A stretch of 17,589 nt of DNA from Desulfobacteraceae bacterium (GTDB lineage: Bacteria; Desulfobacterota; Desulfobacteria; Desulfobacterales; Desulfobacteraceae). Each line of letters begins with the position of its first letter. Within the stretch, counting starts at the first letter, position 1. The stretch is from the NCBI GenBank assembly GCA_022712835.1, contig JAFLJU010000242.1, positions 1 to 17,589 of the forward strand. The letters are read 5' to 3'. The notes under the pieces were generated by a model. The model was not told where the DNA came from. It saw nothing but the letters and a program-made list of their open reading frames with translations, and ran no database searches. A program made the translations under genes and the position numbers. Shown piece after piece: positions 8,601 to 15,228 of the stretch.

Positions 8601-9347
8601 ATCTGTGTCACCCGCGGTCACCTTGAGCGGGGCTTCGGGCAAAAACGTATTGTAGATAATTTCCGACTGGATTTTTTTGAGGACAATCTTTGCACGGCTT
8701 TCTTTCTTCTGCCCATCCATTGACCCAGAGATTAAGATCCTGTCAAAAATGTTCGATCCTGCGGTTAGACTAAAGGTTGATTGGTTTGATTTGGTTTGAA
8801 AATCAACCTGAATCTTCTGCAGTGAAAAACGGGTATTTTTATCATACATCAGTGTAAGAGAGCCCATATTCATGATGCACTGGGCGACAGGCAGGTCTGA
8901 TTGGGCAAGCTTTTTTAGGGTGCTGGATACCACTTGAATCACCTGATCCATTTCAAATGGCTTTGAGCTTTTTTTTGAGAGCGATTCTGGCATCTGAATC
9001 GTAACTTCAGGTCGTATGAAGGCAGCCTTTTTAAAGGTGATATTTCCCGAAAGCAGTGATAACATCTCTGGGTATAAGTCTATTGTCTCGGCCGAGGCGG
9101 ATATCTTTCCGGGAATAATGATCTTAAAATTGGAAAGCAACACTTTGGGAATGGGGAAAAAAGAAAGATTCACCTGTTGATAGTCAACTTCTCCCCCCAT
9201 AAGCCGGGACATTTCGTTGCGAACTTTGTTGCGGACCAGATCATGGTCAATAAATCGTGGAGCGATAATGATCACAGTTGTCAAAAGGCTTGCGAGGGTG
9301 AAAAATATTGCCACCAATCCCCAGGTGATTTTTGCCTTTTTTGTCAT
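5643..9347 (-). CDS. Large AsmA-family (AsmA/YhdP-like) membrane-anchored protein
   Basis: A very large (about 1234 residues) protein with one N-terminal membrane anchor (ITWGLVAIFFTLASLLTTVIII) and a long periplasmic beta-strand-rich body. The C-terminal 150 residues have the AsmA-like C-terminal region: FLLDADDLTMIGTGEIDLIDQ, then VDLTLLVAPQKTITNILGYIP, then SIKGHIDDIRVIP. AsmA and YhdP-type proteins are thought to form periplasmic grooves or bridges that carry phospholipid to the outer membrane. The ATG at 9347 is preferred because it starts just before the anchor; an in-frame ATG at 9437 would add 30 residues but begins 9 bp from a strong hairpin. Neither has a good ribosome site; an AAAGGAG lies 39 bases upstream of the 9347 start. 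The gene follows the PEP-CTERM gene on the same strand. Family assignment is firm, the exact paralogue is not. Confidence 0.85.
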   Translation of the reverse strand: MTKKAKITWGLVAIFFTLASLLTTVIIIAPRFIDHDLVRNKVRNEMSRLMGGEVDYQQVNLSFFPIPKVLLSNFKIIIPGKISASAETIDLYPEMLSLLSGNITFKKAAFIRPEVTIQMPESLSKKSSKPFEMDQVIQVVSSTLKKLAQSDLPVAQCIMNMGSLTLMYDKNTRFSLQKIQVDFQTKSNQSTFSLTAGSNIFDRILISGSMDGQKKESRAKIVLKKIQSEIIYNTFLPEAPLKVTAGDTDLTIDLSMDFSRIKHESGKAVIHLVSPDIHLEYSGQTANVNIRKLSSSFGFNNDSATLSLTELLMGNPLMRLSGDFIISEQEPKFVLKLAGSNLDISSTRSMVLSMTRDNTAVRTVFDILKKGNIPLIKVSGQANRLTEFGNIKRLEILGQIRDANIKIPGTDLELDAASGDVKISQGILTGENIQARWGNSSFQEGRLKLDLTQEVMSIDAQTQILADMADIPAIMTRIVKDGDFKNELAQIQNIHGNGKVKLNLAGDMNQLKVSVFARDLAVSGHYQKIPYPLSITNGSITYDGNTIGWKHLDGLIGTSTFADFAGSLDLWKTKALKVNAGTCRILVPELLPWISSHEKAKKVSDYFGGGKGILQLSKVSLEGPLNSPREDFRQWTFKIAGQVEDFTIQNLPAQPGPLNIAFLKFTATPQTLEYTDAKVSMLDASMSLSGIHRQYIQGLNADASWTFMGQTGPKITDWLSQYADLPDWLKLRPLSFGPSQIDYSNQGKKTLKATLDFQDGIALFADFSISPDEVIFKKLTIQDQTFLATLAGSYISGSDHARSNLTDSRKKKSLDLSFDGILHESTLGRLFHTSSPLNGMITGNTRTHVNLIPPYKVRFDGELKAENLDIPLSPPLSIHKIAVKGEKDTITIESADLFWNDTDLLLSGKITPGTSESLLVDLDITADMINLEKIVAHLDTLDKSPNKEKARPSLPIQLTGDIRLKAHKVRTKMLTIQPLNADIKILANMADITLKDTKLCGISTPGTIKISQHGLEFNLKPRVEDKQLNETLDCLLNKPIKVDGTFYVKGVIKGNDRIKNLLKSTTGQIDIDISDGHFYQDIILLNVIRFLNARKVLTNSLTADKMTKQGMGFKHFQARVSLQDGKMQYEKFLLDADDLTMIGTGEIDLIDQQVDLTLLVAPQKTITNILGYIPLVGRLMQTITTIPISIKGHIDDIRVIPLSASAVKYELTKIMEETLHAPMKLISIKNFKNE

Positions 9348-9445
9348 GTGCAGATATTTATGAATTGGAAATGAATAATGGGGGATCTCCTTTGGTGATG
9401 GCTTGAGTATAGGAAGAACGGCTGGCACTCTCTTCATATGAAAAT

Positions 9446-9482
9446 GGTCTGTTACCCGTCACAAATAGGCGGGTAACAGACC
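9446..9482 (-). terminator. Inverted repeat, likely terminator of the PEP-CTERM gene
   Basis: Perfect 13-bp arms (ggtctgttacccg and its complement) flank an 11-base loop. It lies 35 bp beyond the stop codon of the PEP-CTERM gene in the direction of transcription and is followed on that strand by ATTTTC, a weak U tract. It would separate that gene from the AsmA gene. Confidence 0.6.
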
Positions 9483-9517
9483 AAAATTGAATTCAAACAC
9501 CTAAACAAACAGGGCGG

Positions 9518-10216
9518 TTATTGTTGTTTTGCTTTTTTTCTTCCCACTGCAACCAGGCCGATTAGGCCAATTCCCAGAAGGGCCATGGTGGTTGGTTCCG
9601 GCACCGGGTTTGCGGTTCCGACAACAAGGACATCCTGATATCCGCCTAATTGCAGAATCTGAACCTTAACCAGGTCGTCATTATTCCAGCCTCCAGTTGT
9701 GGTGGCGAGCGTTGCCGAGGATAGCCAACCGCTTACCCGGTTAGCGTCGTGATATGTATATGAATTGTTTGGCAGAGGCAAACCCAGTTCAGACCAGATT
9801 AAATATTGCAGGTCTTGTTGCTTCTTGCGGTAATTGGAATTATTGGGATTATTGTGAGATGGATAAAGGTCTCCTTCGGTAAAACTCCAATAAAGCCATG
9901 CCACTGTATCCGTCATCCCCGTTCCTCCGGTGCTGCTGCCGTTCATGTAGCTCGTATTGTAATTGCTGATGCCGGTTACCTCCATCGAGGTACCGCTGGT
10001 AGCTAAAGCCTGGTCGGTCTCAGCACAGAAAGTCGACCAGTTAGAATTGGCGGAACCTACAACGGAAAAACCAAATTCACCACCTGATCCGACTCCGCTC
10101 CCATCCCACAATACGTCATCGCCGACAGAAACCCCATAGTCATACTCATAGGCAAATGCCTGGGAAACGCCTGAAACAAAAAATGTCACCAATAATAAAA
10201 ATAATATTTTTTTCAT
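9518..10216 (-). CDS. PEP-CTERM sorting domain protein with a possible thioester domain
   Basis: A 232-residue secreted protein. Residues 1-22 are a signal peptide (MKKILFLLLVTFF, cleavage near QAFA). The C-terminus is a full PEP-CTERM signal: VPEPTTM (from residue 205), a hydrophobic helix (ALLGIGLIGLVAV) and basic RKKAK, which exosortase is known to recognise. The mature part has one cysteine only, C64 in STFCAE, and a later LQYLIW with Q137; this fits the Cys and the Gln-x-x-hydrophobic-Trp motifs of internal thioester domains. The Asn/Ser/Gly-rich middle suits an extracellular protein. The ATG at 10216 is chosen over GTG at 10225 because AAGGAG lies 8 bases before it and overlaps the GTG. 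A TPR lipoprotein of the PEP-CTERM type is encoded just upstream on the same strand. No exosortase is in the window. Confidence 0.9.
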   Translation of the reverse strand: MKKILFLLLVTFFVSGVSQAFAYEYDYGVSVGDDVLWDGSGVGSGGEFGFSVVGSANSNWSTFCAETDQALATSGTSMEVTGISNYNTSYMNGSSTGGTGMTDTVAWLYWSFTEGDLYPSHNNPNNSNYRKKQQDLQYLIWSELGLPLPNNSYTYHDANRVSGWLSSATLATTTGGWNNDDLVKVQILQLGGYQDVLVVGTANPVPEPTTMALLGIGLIGLVAVGRKKAKQQ

Positions 10217-10301
10217 TTTAACCACTCCTTTAACTAGTATATCCGTAAAAAGCTGCTATATATATTGAAAGCTGGTATATAATCATAGTATTAACACACA
10301 T

Positions 10302-10307
10302 ATTATA
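10302..10307 (-). promoter_or_regulatory. Possible -10 box upstream of the PEP-CTERM gene
   Basis: A TATAAT hexamer on the minus strand lies about 85 bases before the start codon. The -35 side is poor (TAGACA at 15-base spacing), and no sigma-54 GG/GC pair, often seen before PEP-CTERM genes, is found. The leader contains imperfect direct repeats (agctgctatata at 10251, agctggtatata at 10270). Confidence 0.3.
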
Positions 10308-10327
10308 GCATGATTCTTAAGTTGTCT

Positions 10328-10368
10328 ATCCCCCAAAGGTATTAGTTTTATCTTTGGGGGATTTTTTT
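10328..10368 (+). terminator. Intrinsic terminator pointing rightward
   Basis: An 11-bp stem (atcccccaaag with its complement) and 13-base loop are followed on the plus strand by seven T. On the minus strand, the direction of both flanking genes, the stem is preceded by A's and followed by TAGACAAC, so it lacks a U tract there. It begins right after the stop codon of the TPR gene. It may work partly for that gene, but its form is that of a plus-strand terminator. Confidence 0.7.
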
Positions 10369-12667
10369 ATTCATCCATGTTCTTGAGCAACTCGGCTGCC
10401 TGGTTCCTCCGGTCGTGGTTTTGATCCAGGGCCAGAACTTTTTTCAATGCAATGGCGGCATTGTGAAAATCTTTGTTCTTGTGGTAGGCCTGCCCCAGGT
10501 GAAGCAGTACAATTGGGTTGTCGGCAGATTGTTCAAGGCTGTCACGGAACTCGATGATGGCGCTGTCCACAAGTTCTTTTTTAAGGTAAACAAGACCCAG
10601 TGTGTCCATGATTGCCGCATCTTCCGGCAGTGCTTTTCGGGCCACCCGGGCCCAGGCCAGGGCTTGCTCCTTCTGATCGGTGCGCTGGATAAGATGATAG
10701 GCCAGGTTGTTGGCCGCCGGAGCGTATTGGGGATTAATGTATAGGGCCATTTTATAATGCTTTGCCGCTAAATCATGTTGCCCACTGGCGTCCATCAGAA
10801 TACCCAGCATCATGTGGGGGGGGGCCAGTCCGGGATTTTTTTCCAGAAGCCGGGTGTACTGCTCAATCGCCTTGTCTGGGTTCCCGGTTTGGGTGTGAAT
10901 GCGTGCAATTGCGTAATAGGGCGGCGGGTAGTTAGGATCAGCGTCCAGGGCTTTTTGAAATGATGCCAAGGCCTTTTTTGGGTTCTGTTGGGTCAGCCAT
11001 AGATCACCGGCCAGTTTGTGAAGGGTGGCCGTGAATCGGGGGGGGGCACCGGGTCGGCTCTGCTGTTTTCGGATCAGTTCCTGGGCCCCGGAGATGTCTT
11101 TTTGATCGGTGTGGTTCTGGATCAGCAGTCCAATCATATCCAGTGCAAAAGGGGATCGGTCAAGAGCCTGGTGGAGATACGAATTTGACAGATCGTATTG
11201 TTTTCCATAGGCAAATAACAACCCCATCAGCTGATATCCCCTGGGGTTTTCAGGTGCCATTTCAATGAGTTTTTCAAATCCTTCACGGGCCTTATTCTGA
11301 TTTCCCATTTCCATGTTGCAGTTGGCAAGCGTGTCAATGGCCTGAAAATTTGTGGGGCTTTCGGACAGGATGGCCAGTGCAGTCTGTTTTGCCAAAACAA
11401 ATTCACTGTCATCGTAGTAAAGTCGGGCCAGCATGGTTTTGGGTATGGTTTGACCGGGATCCAGATCCAGGGACCTTGAAAGGGCGGCGATGGCCTTGTG
11501 ATTTTCTCCCAGTCCCTGGTGGCATAGTCCTTTCAGATAATGGAGTCTTGCACTGTTGGGATGATCTTTTTCCAAGGTTTGTAATCGTTTCAGGGCATCT
11601 CCATAGGAGGGTTTACTTATTTTTATTGCGCTGTCCAGCAACAGCCCGGGGAAAAATCCGGGTCTGGCTTCAAGCATGGCGGTGACCAGGGTGGCGGCTT
11701 CCTGGATGTCACCGTTTTTAAGGTGAAAATTTCCAAGGGTGTTTTTAATGAAAAAATTATCCGGTTCCAGGGCAAGGGCCCTTGTATACATCTCCAGCGC
11801 CTTGTTTTTACGGTGGGTGACATCGTAAAAATGTGCCGCCGCCATATGTGGCTTGACAGTGTTAGGGGCTATCTTCAGGGCTCGTTTGTAGGCATCTTCG
11901 GCAGCGGCCTCATTTTTCATTTGAAGATAGAAATTTCCAAGATAAATGGGAATATCAACATTTTCAGGTGCCATGCGGCCGGCGGTAAGAAGCTGCTCCT
12001 CAGCCTTGTCAAAGGCCTTGGTGCGGGAATAGAAACCGGCTAAAATCATCCGGGGTGCAATGGCTGCCTCATCAATGGCAACCGCTCTGAGCAGGCGTTG
12101 TTCTGCTCCGGTGAAATCTTTCTGGCGTGTTTTAAGGGCCGCCAGTTTTTCAAGGGCGTTGATGTGGTCTGGTGCCAGGGATATGACTTTTTCAAAAAGG
12201 GTTTGCGCCTGGGCCGGTTCCCCTTTTTGGGTTAGTATCCGGGCTTTGAGGAACAATGCTTCTGTGTTTTCCGGCTCATTAGCCAGGATTTTTTCAACCT
12301 TTTTTTCCGCCAACACCATTTGATCCGATAGCATGAGAAAAACAGCTGTTTTCAGGAGAAAGTCCGGATTAGCAGGTTCCAGTGTTTCTGCCCGGGAATA
12401 GGCCTGGAAGGCCTCCATGGCGTTGCCTAACTGGGTCATGGTTTCTCCCAGGTAGAACCAGGCATCCGGATTGTCCGGGGCCATCTGGGTGGCATTGAGA
12501 AATTCGATTTGTGCCTTTTGGTATTGTCCGGTGGAAAAGTATGTTTTACCCTCTTTGAAGTGAGAATCAGCTTTCCCCTGTTCTCCCTGGCAACCCACAA
12601 AGACAACGGTGAATAAAAGAGCGGCAATTATTAAAATGAAATTAGCGTGTGATTTTCGATTGTACAT
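10367..12667 (-). CDS. TPR-repeat lipoprotein, PEP-CTERM system (PrsT-like)
   Basis: A 766-residue protein made almost wholly of tetratricopeptide repeats, roughly twenty, of the PxxxAWxxLGxxxxxxGxxxxAxxxYxxALxLxP kind. Residues 1-26 form a lipoprotein signal ending in VFVGC, with C26 as lipid attachment; the -3 residue is Phe, a little unusual. Gln after the Cys suggests outer-membrane sorting. TPR lipoproteins of this plan (PrsT) go with exosortase and exopolysaccharide systems, where they are usually near 900 residues. The ATG at 12667 is chosen over the upstream ATG at 12748 because GGAGG lies 4 bases before it and the lipoprotein signal begins there. A PEP-CTERM gene follows on the same strand. 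TPR and lipoprotein calls are firm; the PrsT role is inferred from context. Confidence 0.8.
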   Translation of the reverse strand: MYNRKSHANFILIIAALLFTVVFVGCQGEQGKADSHFKEGKTYFSTGQYQKAQIEFLNATQMAPDNPDAWFYLGETMTQLGNAMEAFQAYSRAETLEPANPDFLLKTAVFLMLSDQMVLAEKKVEKILANEPENTEALFLKARILTQKGEPAQAQTLFEKVISLAPDHINALEKLAALKTRQKDFTGAEQRLLRAVAIDEAAIAPRMILAGFYSRTKAFDKAEEQLLTAGRMAPENVDIPIYLGNFYLQMKNEAAAEDAYKRALKIAPNTVKPHMAAAHFYDVTHRKNKALEMYTRALALEPDNFFIKNTLGNFHLKNGDIQEAATLVTAMLEARPGFFPGLLLDSAIKISKPSYGDALKRLQTLEKDHPNSARLHYLKGLCHQGLGENHKAIAALSRSLDLDPGQTIPKTMLARLYYDDSEFVLAKQTALAILSESPTNFQAIDTLANCNMEMGNQNKAREGFEKLIEMAPENPRGYQLMGLLFAYGKQYDLSNSYLHQALDRSPFALDMIGLLIQNHTDQKDISGAQELIRKQQSRPGAPPRFTATLHKLAGDLWLTQQNPKKALASFQKALDADPNYPPPYYAIARIHTQTGNPDKAIEQYTRLLEKNPGLAPPHMMLGILMDASGQHDLAAKHYKMALYINPQYAPAANNLAYHLIQRTDQKEQALAWARVARKALPEDAAIMDTLGLVYLKKELVDSAIIEFRDSLEQSADNPIVLLHLGQAYHKNKDFHNAAIALKKVLALDQNHDRRNQAAELLKNMDE

Positions 12668-12715
12668 ATTTCCTCCGTTGAAAAAAATAGATAATAGATG
12701 GAGTGTTTTGTACCG

Positions 12716-12745
12716 TATATAAGATAAGGAAATGGTTTTTGTCAA
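12716..12745 (-). promoter_or_regulatory. Sigma-70-like promoter of the TPR lipoprotein gene
   Basis: On the minus strand a consensus TTGACA (12740-12745) is followed after 17 bases by TTATAT, or after 18 by TATATA. It lies about 50 bp before the start codon. It sits beyond the terminator of the tRNA, as expected for an independent unit. Confidence 0.6.
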
Positions 12746-12796
12746 CAAGGGGTTGTCATCCAGAGCGCTACTTACCGGTTAGGATCGAAAAACCCC

Positions 12797-12834
12797 AAAA
12801 AAAAAGGCTTTAAGCGCAAAACGCTGAAAGCCTT
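12797..12834 (-). terminator. Intrinsic terminator after tRNA-Phe
   Basis: On the minus strand a stem (aaggcttt with aaagcctt, continued by agcg/cgct around a small loop) is followed by nine T. It begins 10 bases after the tRNA 3' end and insulates the TPR lipoprotein gene. Confidence 0.9.
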
Positions 12835-12843
12835 ATTCTATTG

Positions 12844-12919
12844 TGGTGCCCAGGGACAGAATTGAACTGCCGACACGGGGATTTTCAGTCCCCTGCTCTA
12901 CCGACTGAGCTACCTGGGC
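12844..12919 (-). tRNA. tRNA-Phe (GAA)
   Basis: A 76-base tRNA with the 3' CCA encoded. The acceptor stem pairs GCCCAGG with CCTGGGC, discriminator A. The D arm holds AGCTCAGTCGGTAGAGC, the anticodon stem is GGGGA/TCCCC with loop CTGAAAA, anticodon GAA at 12884-12886, and the T loop is TTCAATT. It lies 72 bp downstream of rsmE on the same strand and may share its transcript as well as having its own promoter. Confidence 0.97.
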
Positions 12920-12991
12920 TCAAACAACAGGCGCTTTATATGCCGTTTAAAAAATTAAGTCAAGGGGAAAGTTTGTTATCGGCTAAATTTT

Positions 12992-13723
12992 TCAAATATC
13001 TCCTAAATGATGTTGGATTAGAGTAGTGGCACAAATAGCCGCGGTTTCTGCTCTCAGGATTCTGGGGCCCAGGGTATATGCCTTAAATCCTTTTTCTTGC
13101 GCAAGGCTTATTTCTGTGTTGGTGAATCCCCCTTCCGGCCCGATAAGGATGATGGCCTTGTTGTCTGAAGGCGTTGGGCTAAGTTGGGTGAGGGGAAGAC
13201 TTGATTTTTCCCAGAAGGCTATCTTTTGGTGGAAATTGTCAGACAGGTCAAGAACCTCCATGAAGGGTTTGGGGCCTATAATGGAGACAAGGCAGCTTCG
13301 TTGGCATTGTTTAACGGATTCTTTGATAATGGTTTCCCAGCGTTGGGTTCTGTTTAAAAGTCGTTTCGAATCAGGGGTTGGAATGGAGCGATCACAAAAA
13401 AAAGGGATCCATTCAACAATGCCAAGTTGGGTTAAGTGTTTGATCACCATGTCCATTTTTTTGTCCTTGAGCATACCGCAGCAGACAGTGAGGCGAAGGG
13501 GGGACTCAGTTGTGGAGGGGCGAGATTGTGTCAGGCGGACCTGGATGGTATCTGATGTTGCGGACAGGATCATTCCTTCATAGTCCAAACCCTTTCCATC
13601 GGTCAAGGGGATTTTGTCGCCGGACTTGAGACGGAGAACTTTGTAAATATGTTTGGCATCCTGGTCTTTTATGACGATGGTTTTTAAGTCAATGGATTCT
13701 TCAGAGATTAAAAATTTTTGCAT
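12992..13723 (-). CDS. rsmE: 16S rRNA (uracil-1498-N3)-methyltransferase
   Basis: A 243-residue cytosolic SPOUT methyltransferase that uses AdoMet to methylate U1498 of 16S rRNA. The length equals that of the E. coli enzyme. An N-terminal PUA-like domain (residues 1-70, with HIYKVLRLKSGD) is followed by the knotted domain; its signature parts are LIGPEGGFTNTE and LGPRILRAETAA near the C-terminus. The start codon lacks a strong ribosome site but fits the family start (MQKFLI compared with the usual MRRFFI). It follows the aminotransferase gene by 62 bp on the same strand and precedes tRNA-Phe. A weak AT-rich hairpin at 13752-13777 lies between it and the aminotransferase gene. Confidence 0.95.
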   Translation of the reverse strand: MQKFLISEESIDLKTIVIKDQDAKHIYKVLRLKSGDKIPLTDGKGLDYEGMILSATSDTIQVRLTQSRPSTTESPLRLTVCCGMLKDKKMDMVIKHLTQLGIVEWIPFFCDRSIPTPDSKRLLNRTQRWETIIKESVKQCQRSCLVSIIGPKPFMEVLDLSDNFHQKIAFWEKSSLPLTQLSPTPSDNKAIILIGPEGGFTNTEISLAQEKGFKAYTLGPRILRAETAAICATTLIQHHLGDI

Positions 13724-13785
13724 GATCGGATATTTGAGCCTTTGGTATAAATGCCTTTTTAAAAAAAATGAAAGGCAAGTGGTGA

Positions 13786-14961
13786 TTAAAGATTTGCTAG
13801 GACAGCGTCAATGACAGTTTGAATCTGGCGTTGCGTCATAGCGGGGTACAAGGGCAGGCTTAGTGTCCTTGAATAATAGGTTTCAGCACTAGGACATTTC
13901 CCCTTGGCATATCCATATTTGTTGGCGTAATAGGGCTGCCAATAAATGGGAATGTAATGGATTTGGCAGTGGATATTTCGATCTTTCAATGCGTGATACA
14001 TTGAACGCCTTGCCTCTTCCCCTTTTATCAACTGAATGGGATAAAGATGGGCGCAGGCTTCTCTTGACAGCGCCTTGGGAGGGATATGCAAATGGGGGTT
14101 TTCCTGGAATGCCTGATTATACAGGGCGACAATCTGGTTTCTGCGTTCTTTGACTCGGGGTAGCCGATCCAGTTGGGACAGTCCCAATGCACATTGGAAA
14201 TCCGTGATTCGATAGTTGTGGCCTATAGTTTCCATCTCATAATACCAGGGATCATCACAGCGTATATCCTGATTTTGTCCCTGGTTTTGGTATCGGATCA
14301 TCCCATGGGTTCTCAGGGTTCTGAGCTTGTGGGCAATTTTATCGTTGTTTGTCAGTATAGCCCCGCCTTCACCTGTCGTGATGGTTTTGGCCGGGTGGAA
14401 GGAAAAAATTGCCATGTCGGAATGGGTGCAGGACCCGCAGGCAAAACGGTTTTCTTCAACGGTATAGGTGGAACCAATGGCATGGGCAGCGTCTTCTATA
14501 ATGGTAAAACCAAATTTTTGGGAAAGGGCTTTGATCCGGGGAAGATCGGCGGCAATGCCTGCAAAATCCACCGGGATGACCACCCGGGGAACTGCTTGTT
14601 CTCGGCAATAGGTTTCAAGGCTTTCCGGTGACATGCACAGCGTGTCTTCATCAATATCAATAAAATCAGTTTGGCCTGAGCAAAATTCAATACAATTGGC
14701 AGATGCCAGGAAAGAGTTGGGCGAGGTAACGCCAAGGTCATTCTTGCCGATGTCCAATGCCATGCAGGCCAGGTGAAGTGCGGCGGTTCCATTTGAACAC
14801 ACGACTGCGTGTTTGGCCCGGGTCAGTTCACATAATTTGTTTTCAAACCGTTCAATGACAGGCCCTGTGGTGAGAAAATCCGATGCAAGGATTTCACAAA
14901 CGGTATGGATATCTTCCTTTGTTACCCATTGTTTGGCATATGGTATGATTGGCGCTGTCAT
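13786..14961 (-). CDS. DegT/DnrJ/EryC1/StrS aminotransferase, PseC-like
   Basis: A 391-residue PLP enzyme that aminates a keto-sugar nucleotide. The internal-aldimine lysine is K192 in FSFHPAKTITTGEGGAIL; EDAAHAIGS holds the PLP-binding Asp. WYYEMETIGHNYRITDFQCALGLSQL and TTGPVIERFE match PseC, which makes UDP-4-amino-4,6-dideoxy-N-acetyl-beta-L-altrosamine for pseudaminic acid. The ATG at 14961 is preferred over 14967 because AAGGA then lies 8 bases away. No other pse gene is in the window, so it may serve a flagellin or surface-glycan pathway encoded elsewhere, or act on a related sugar. Family is sure; the PseC assignment is likely but not proven. Confidence 0.85.
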   Translation of the reverse strand: MTAPIIPYAKQWVTKEDIHTVCEILASDFLTTGPVIERFENKLCELTRAKHAVVCSNGTAALHLACMALDIGKNDLGVTSPNSFLASANCIEFCSGQTDFIDIDEDTLCMSPESLETYCREQAVPRVVIPVDFAGIAADLPRIKALSQKFGFTIIEDAAHAIGSTYTVEENRFACGSCTHSDMAIFSFHPAKTITTGEGGAILTNNDKIAHKLRTLRTHGMIRYQNQGQNQDIRCDDPWYYEMETIGHNYRITDFQCALGLSQLDRLPRVKERRNQIVALYNQAFQENPHLHIPPKALSREACAHLYPIQLIKGEEARRSMYHALKDRNIHCQIHYIPIYWQPYYANKYGYAKGKCPSAETYYSRTLSLPLYPAMTQRQIQTVIDAVLANL

Positions 14962-15131
14962 AATCATTTTCCTTGAAAGTAAAGTTGACTTGTTTGATTA
15001 AATACGGGGTTCCATGGAAAATTACAATAAATATCCCCCATATCTGTGTGAATTGGGGTAATCATTATGGAATATTACGGTGGTATTTTTAGGTGGTTCT
15101 TGGGGGAGCCCATGATTTGGGTTTTAATTTG

Positions 15132-15160
15132 TTGACACTTTCGGAACTCTTTGATAGTTT
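15132..15160 (+). promoter_or_regulatory. Possible promoter of the acidic protein gene
   Basis: A consensus TTGACA at 15132 is followed at 17 bases by TAGTTT, a weak -10. It lies about 60 bp before the candidate starts. The 231-bp divergent region from the aminotransferase gene holds no gene that I can see. Confidence 0.35.
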
Positions 15161-15198
15161 TTTAGCGCCGTGTGAGGATAAACATGGGGAGGGTTATA

Positions 15199-15228
15199 AT
15201 GGATAAGCGTCGGGGGATTTATGGTTGA
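15199..15228 (+). CDS. Nine-codon leader ORF overlapping the next start
   Basis: ATG at 15199 has a strong GGAGG six bases upstream and encodes MDKRRGIYG followed by TGA at 15226, which overlaps the start of the acidic protein gene (ATG 15221) in another frame. It may be a translated leader that couples ribosomes to the main gene. Whether it is translated is inference. Confidence 0.35.
   Translation: MDKRRGIYG

Noticed and set aside
12844..12919. tRNA-Phe as a possible integration site
   Set aside because: No integrase, no direct repeat of the tRNA 3' end and no foreign-looking block next to it.
12841..13026. A 61-codon plus-strand frame beginning in the tRNA
   Set aside because: It reads through the antisense strand of tRNA-Phe and into the rsmE 3' end; no ribosome site or family.
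13026..13583. A 185-codon plus-strand open frame
   Set aside because: It lies wholly antisense to rsmE, which has clear family motifs; its translation shows no domain and is a codon-bias shadow.
13752..13777. Hairpin tgccttt/aaaggca between the aminotransferase and rsmE genes
   Set aside because: Only 7 bp of stem with an AT-rich loop and a short T run on the minus strand; not enough to call a terminator.
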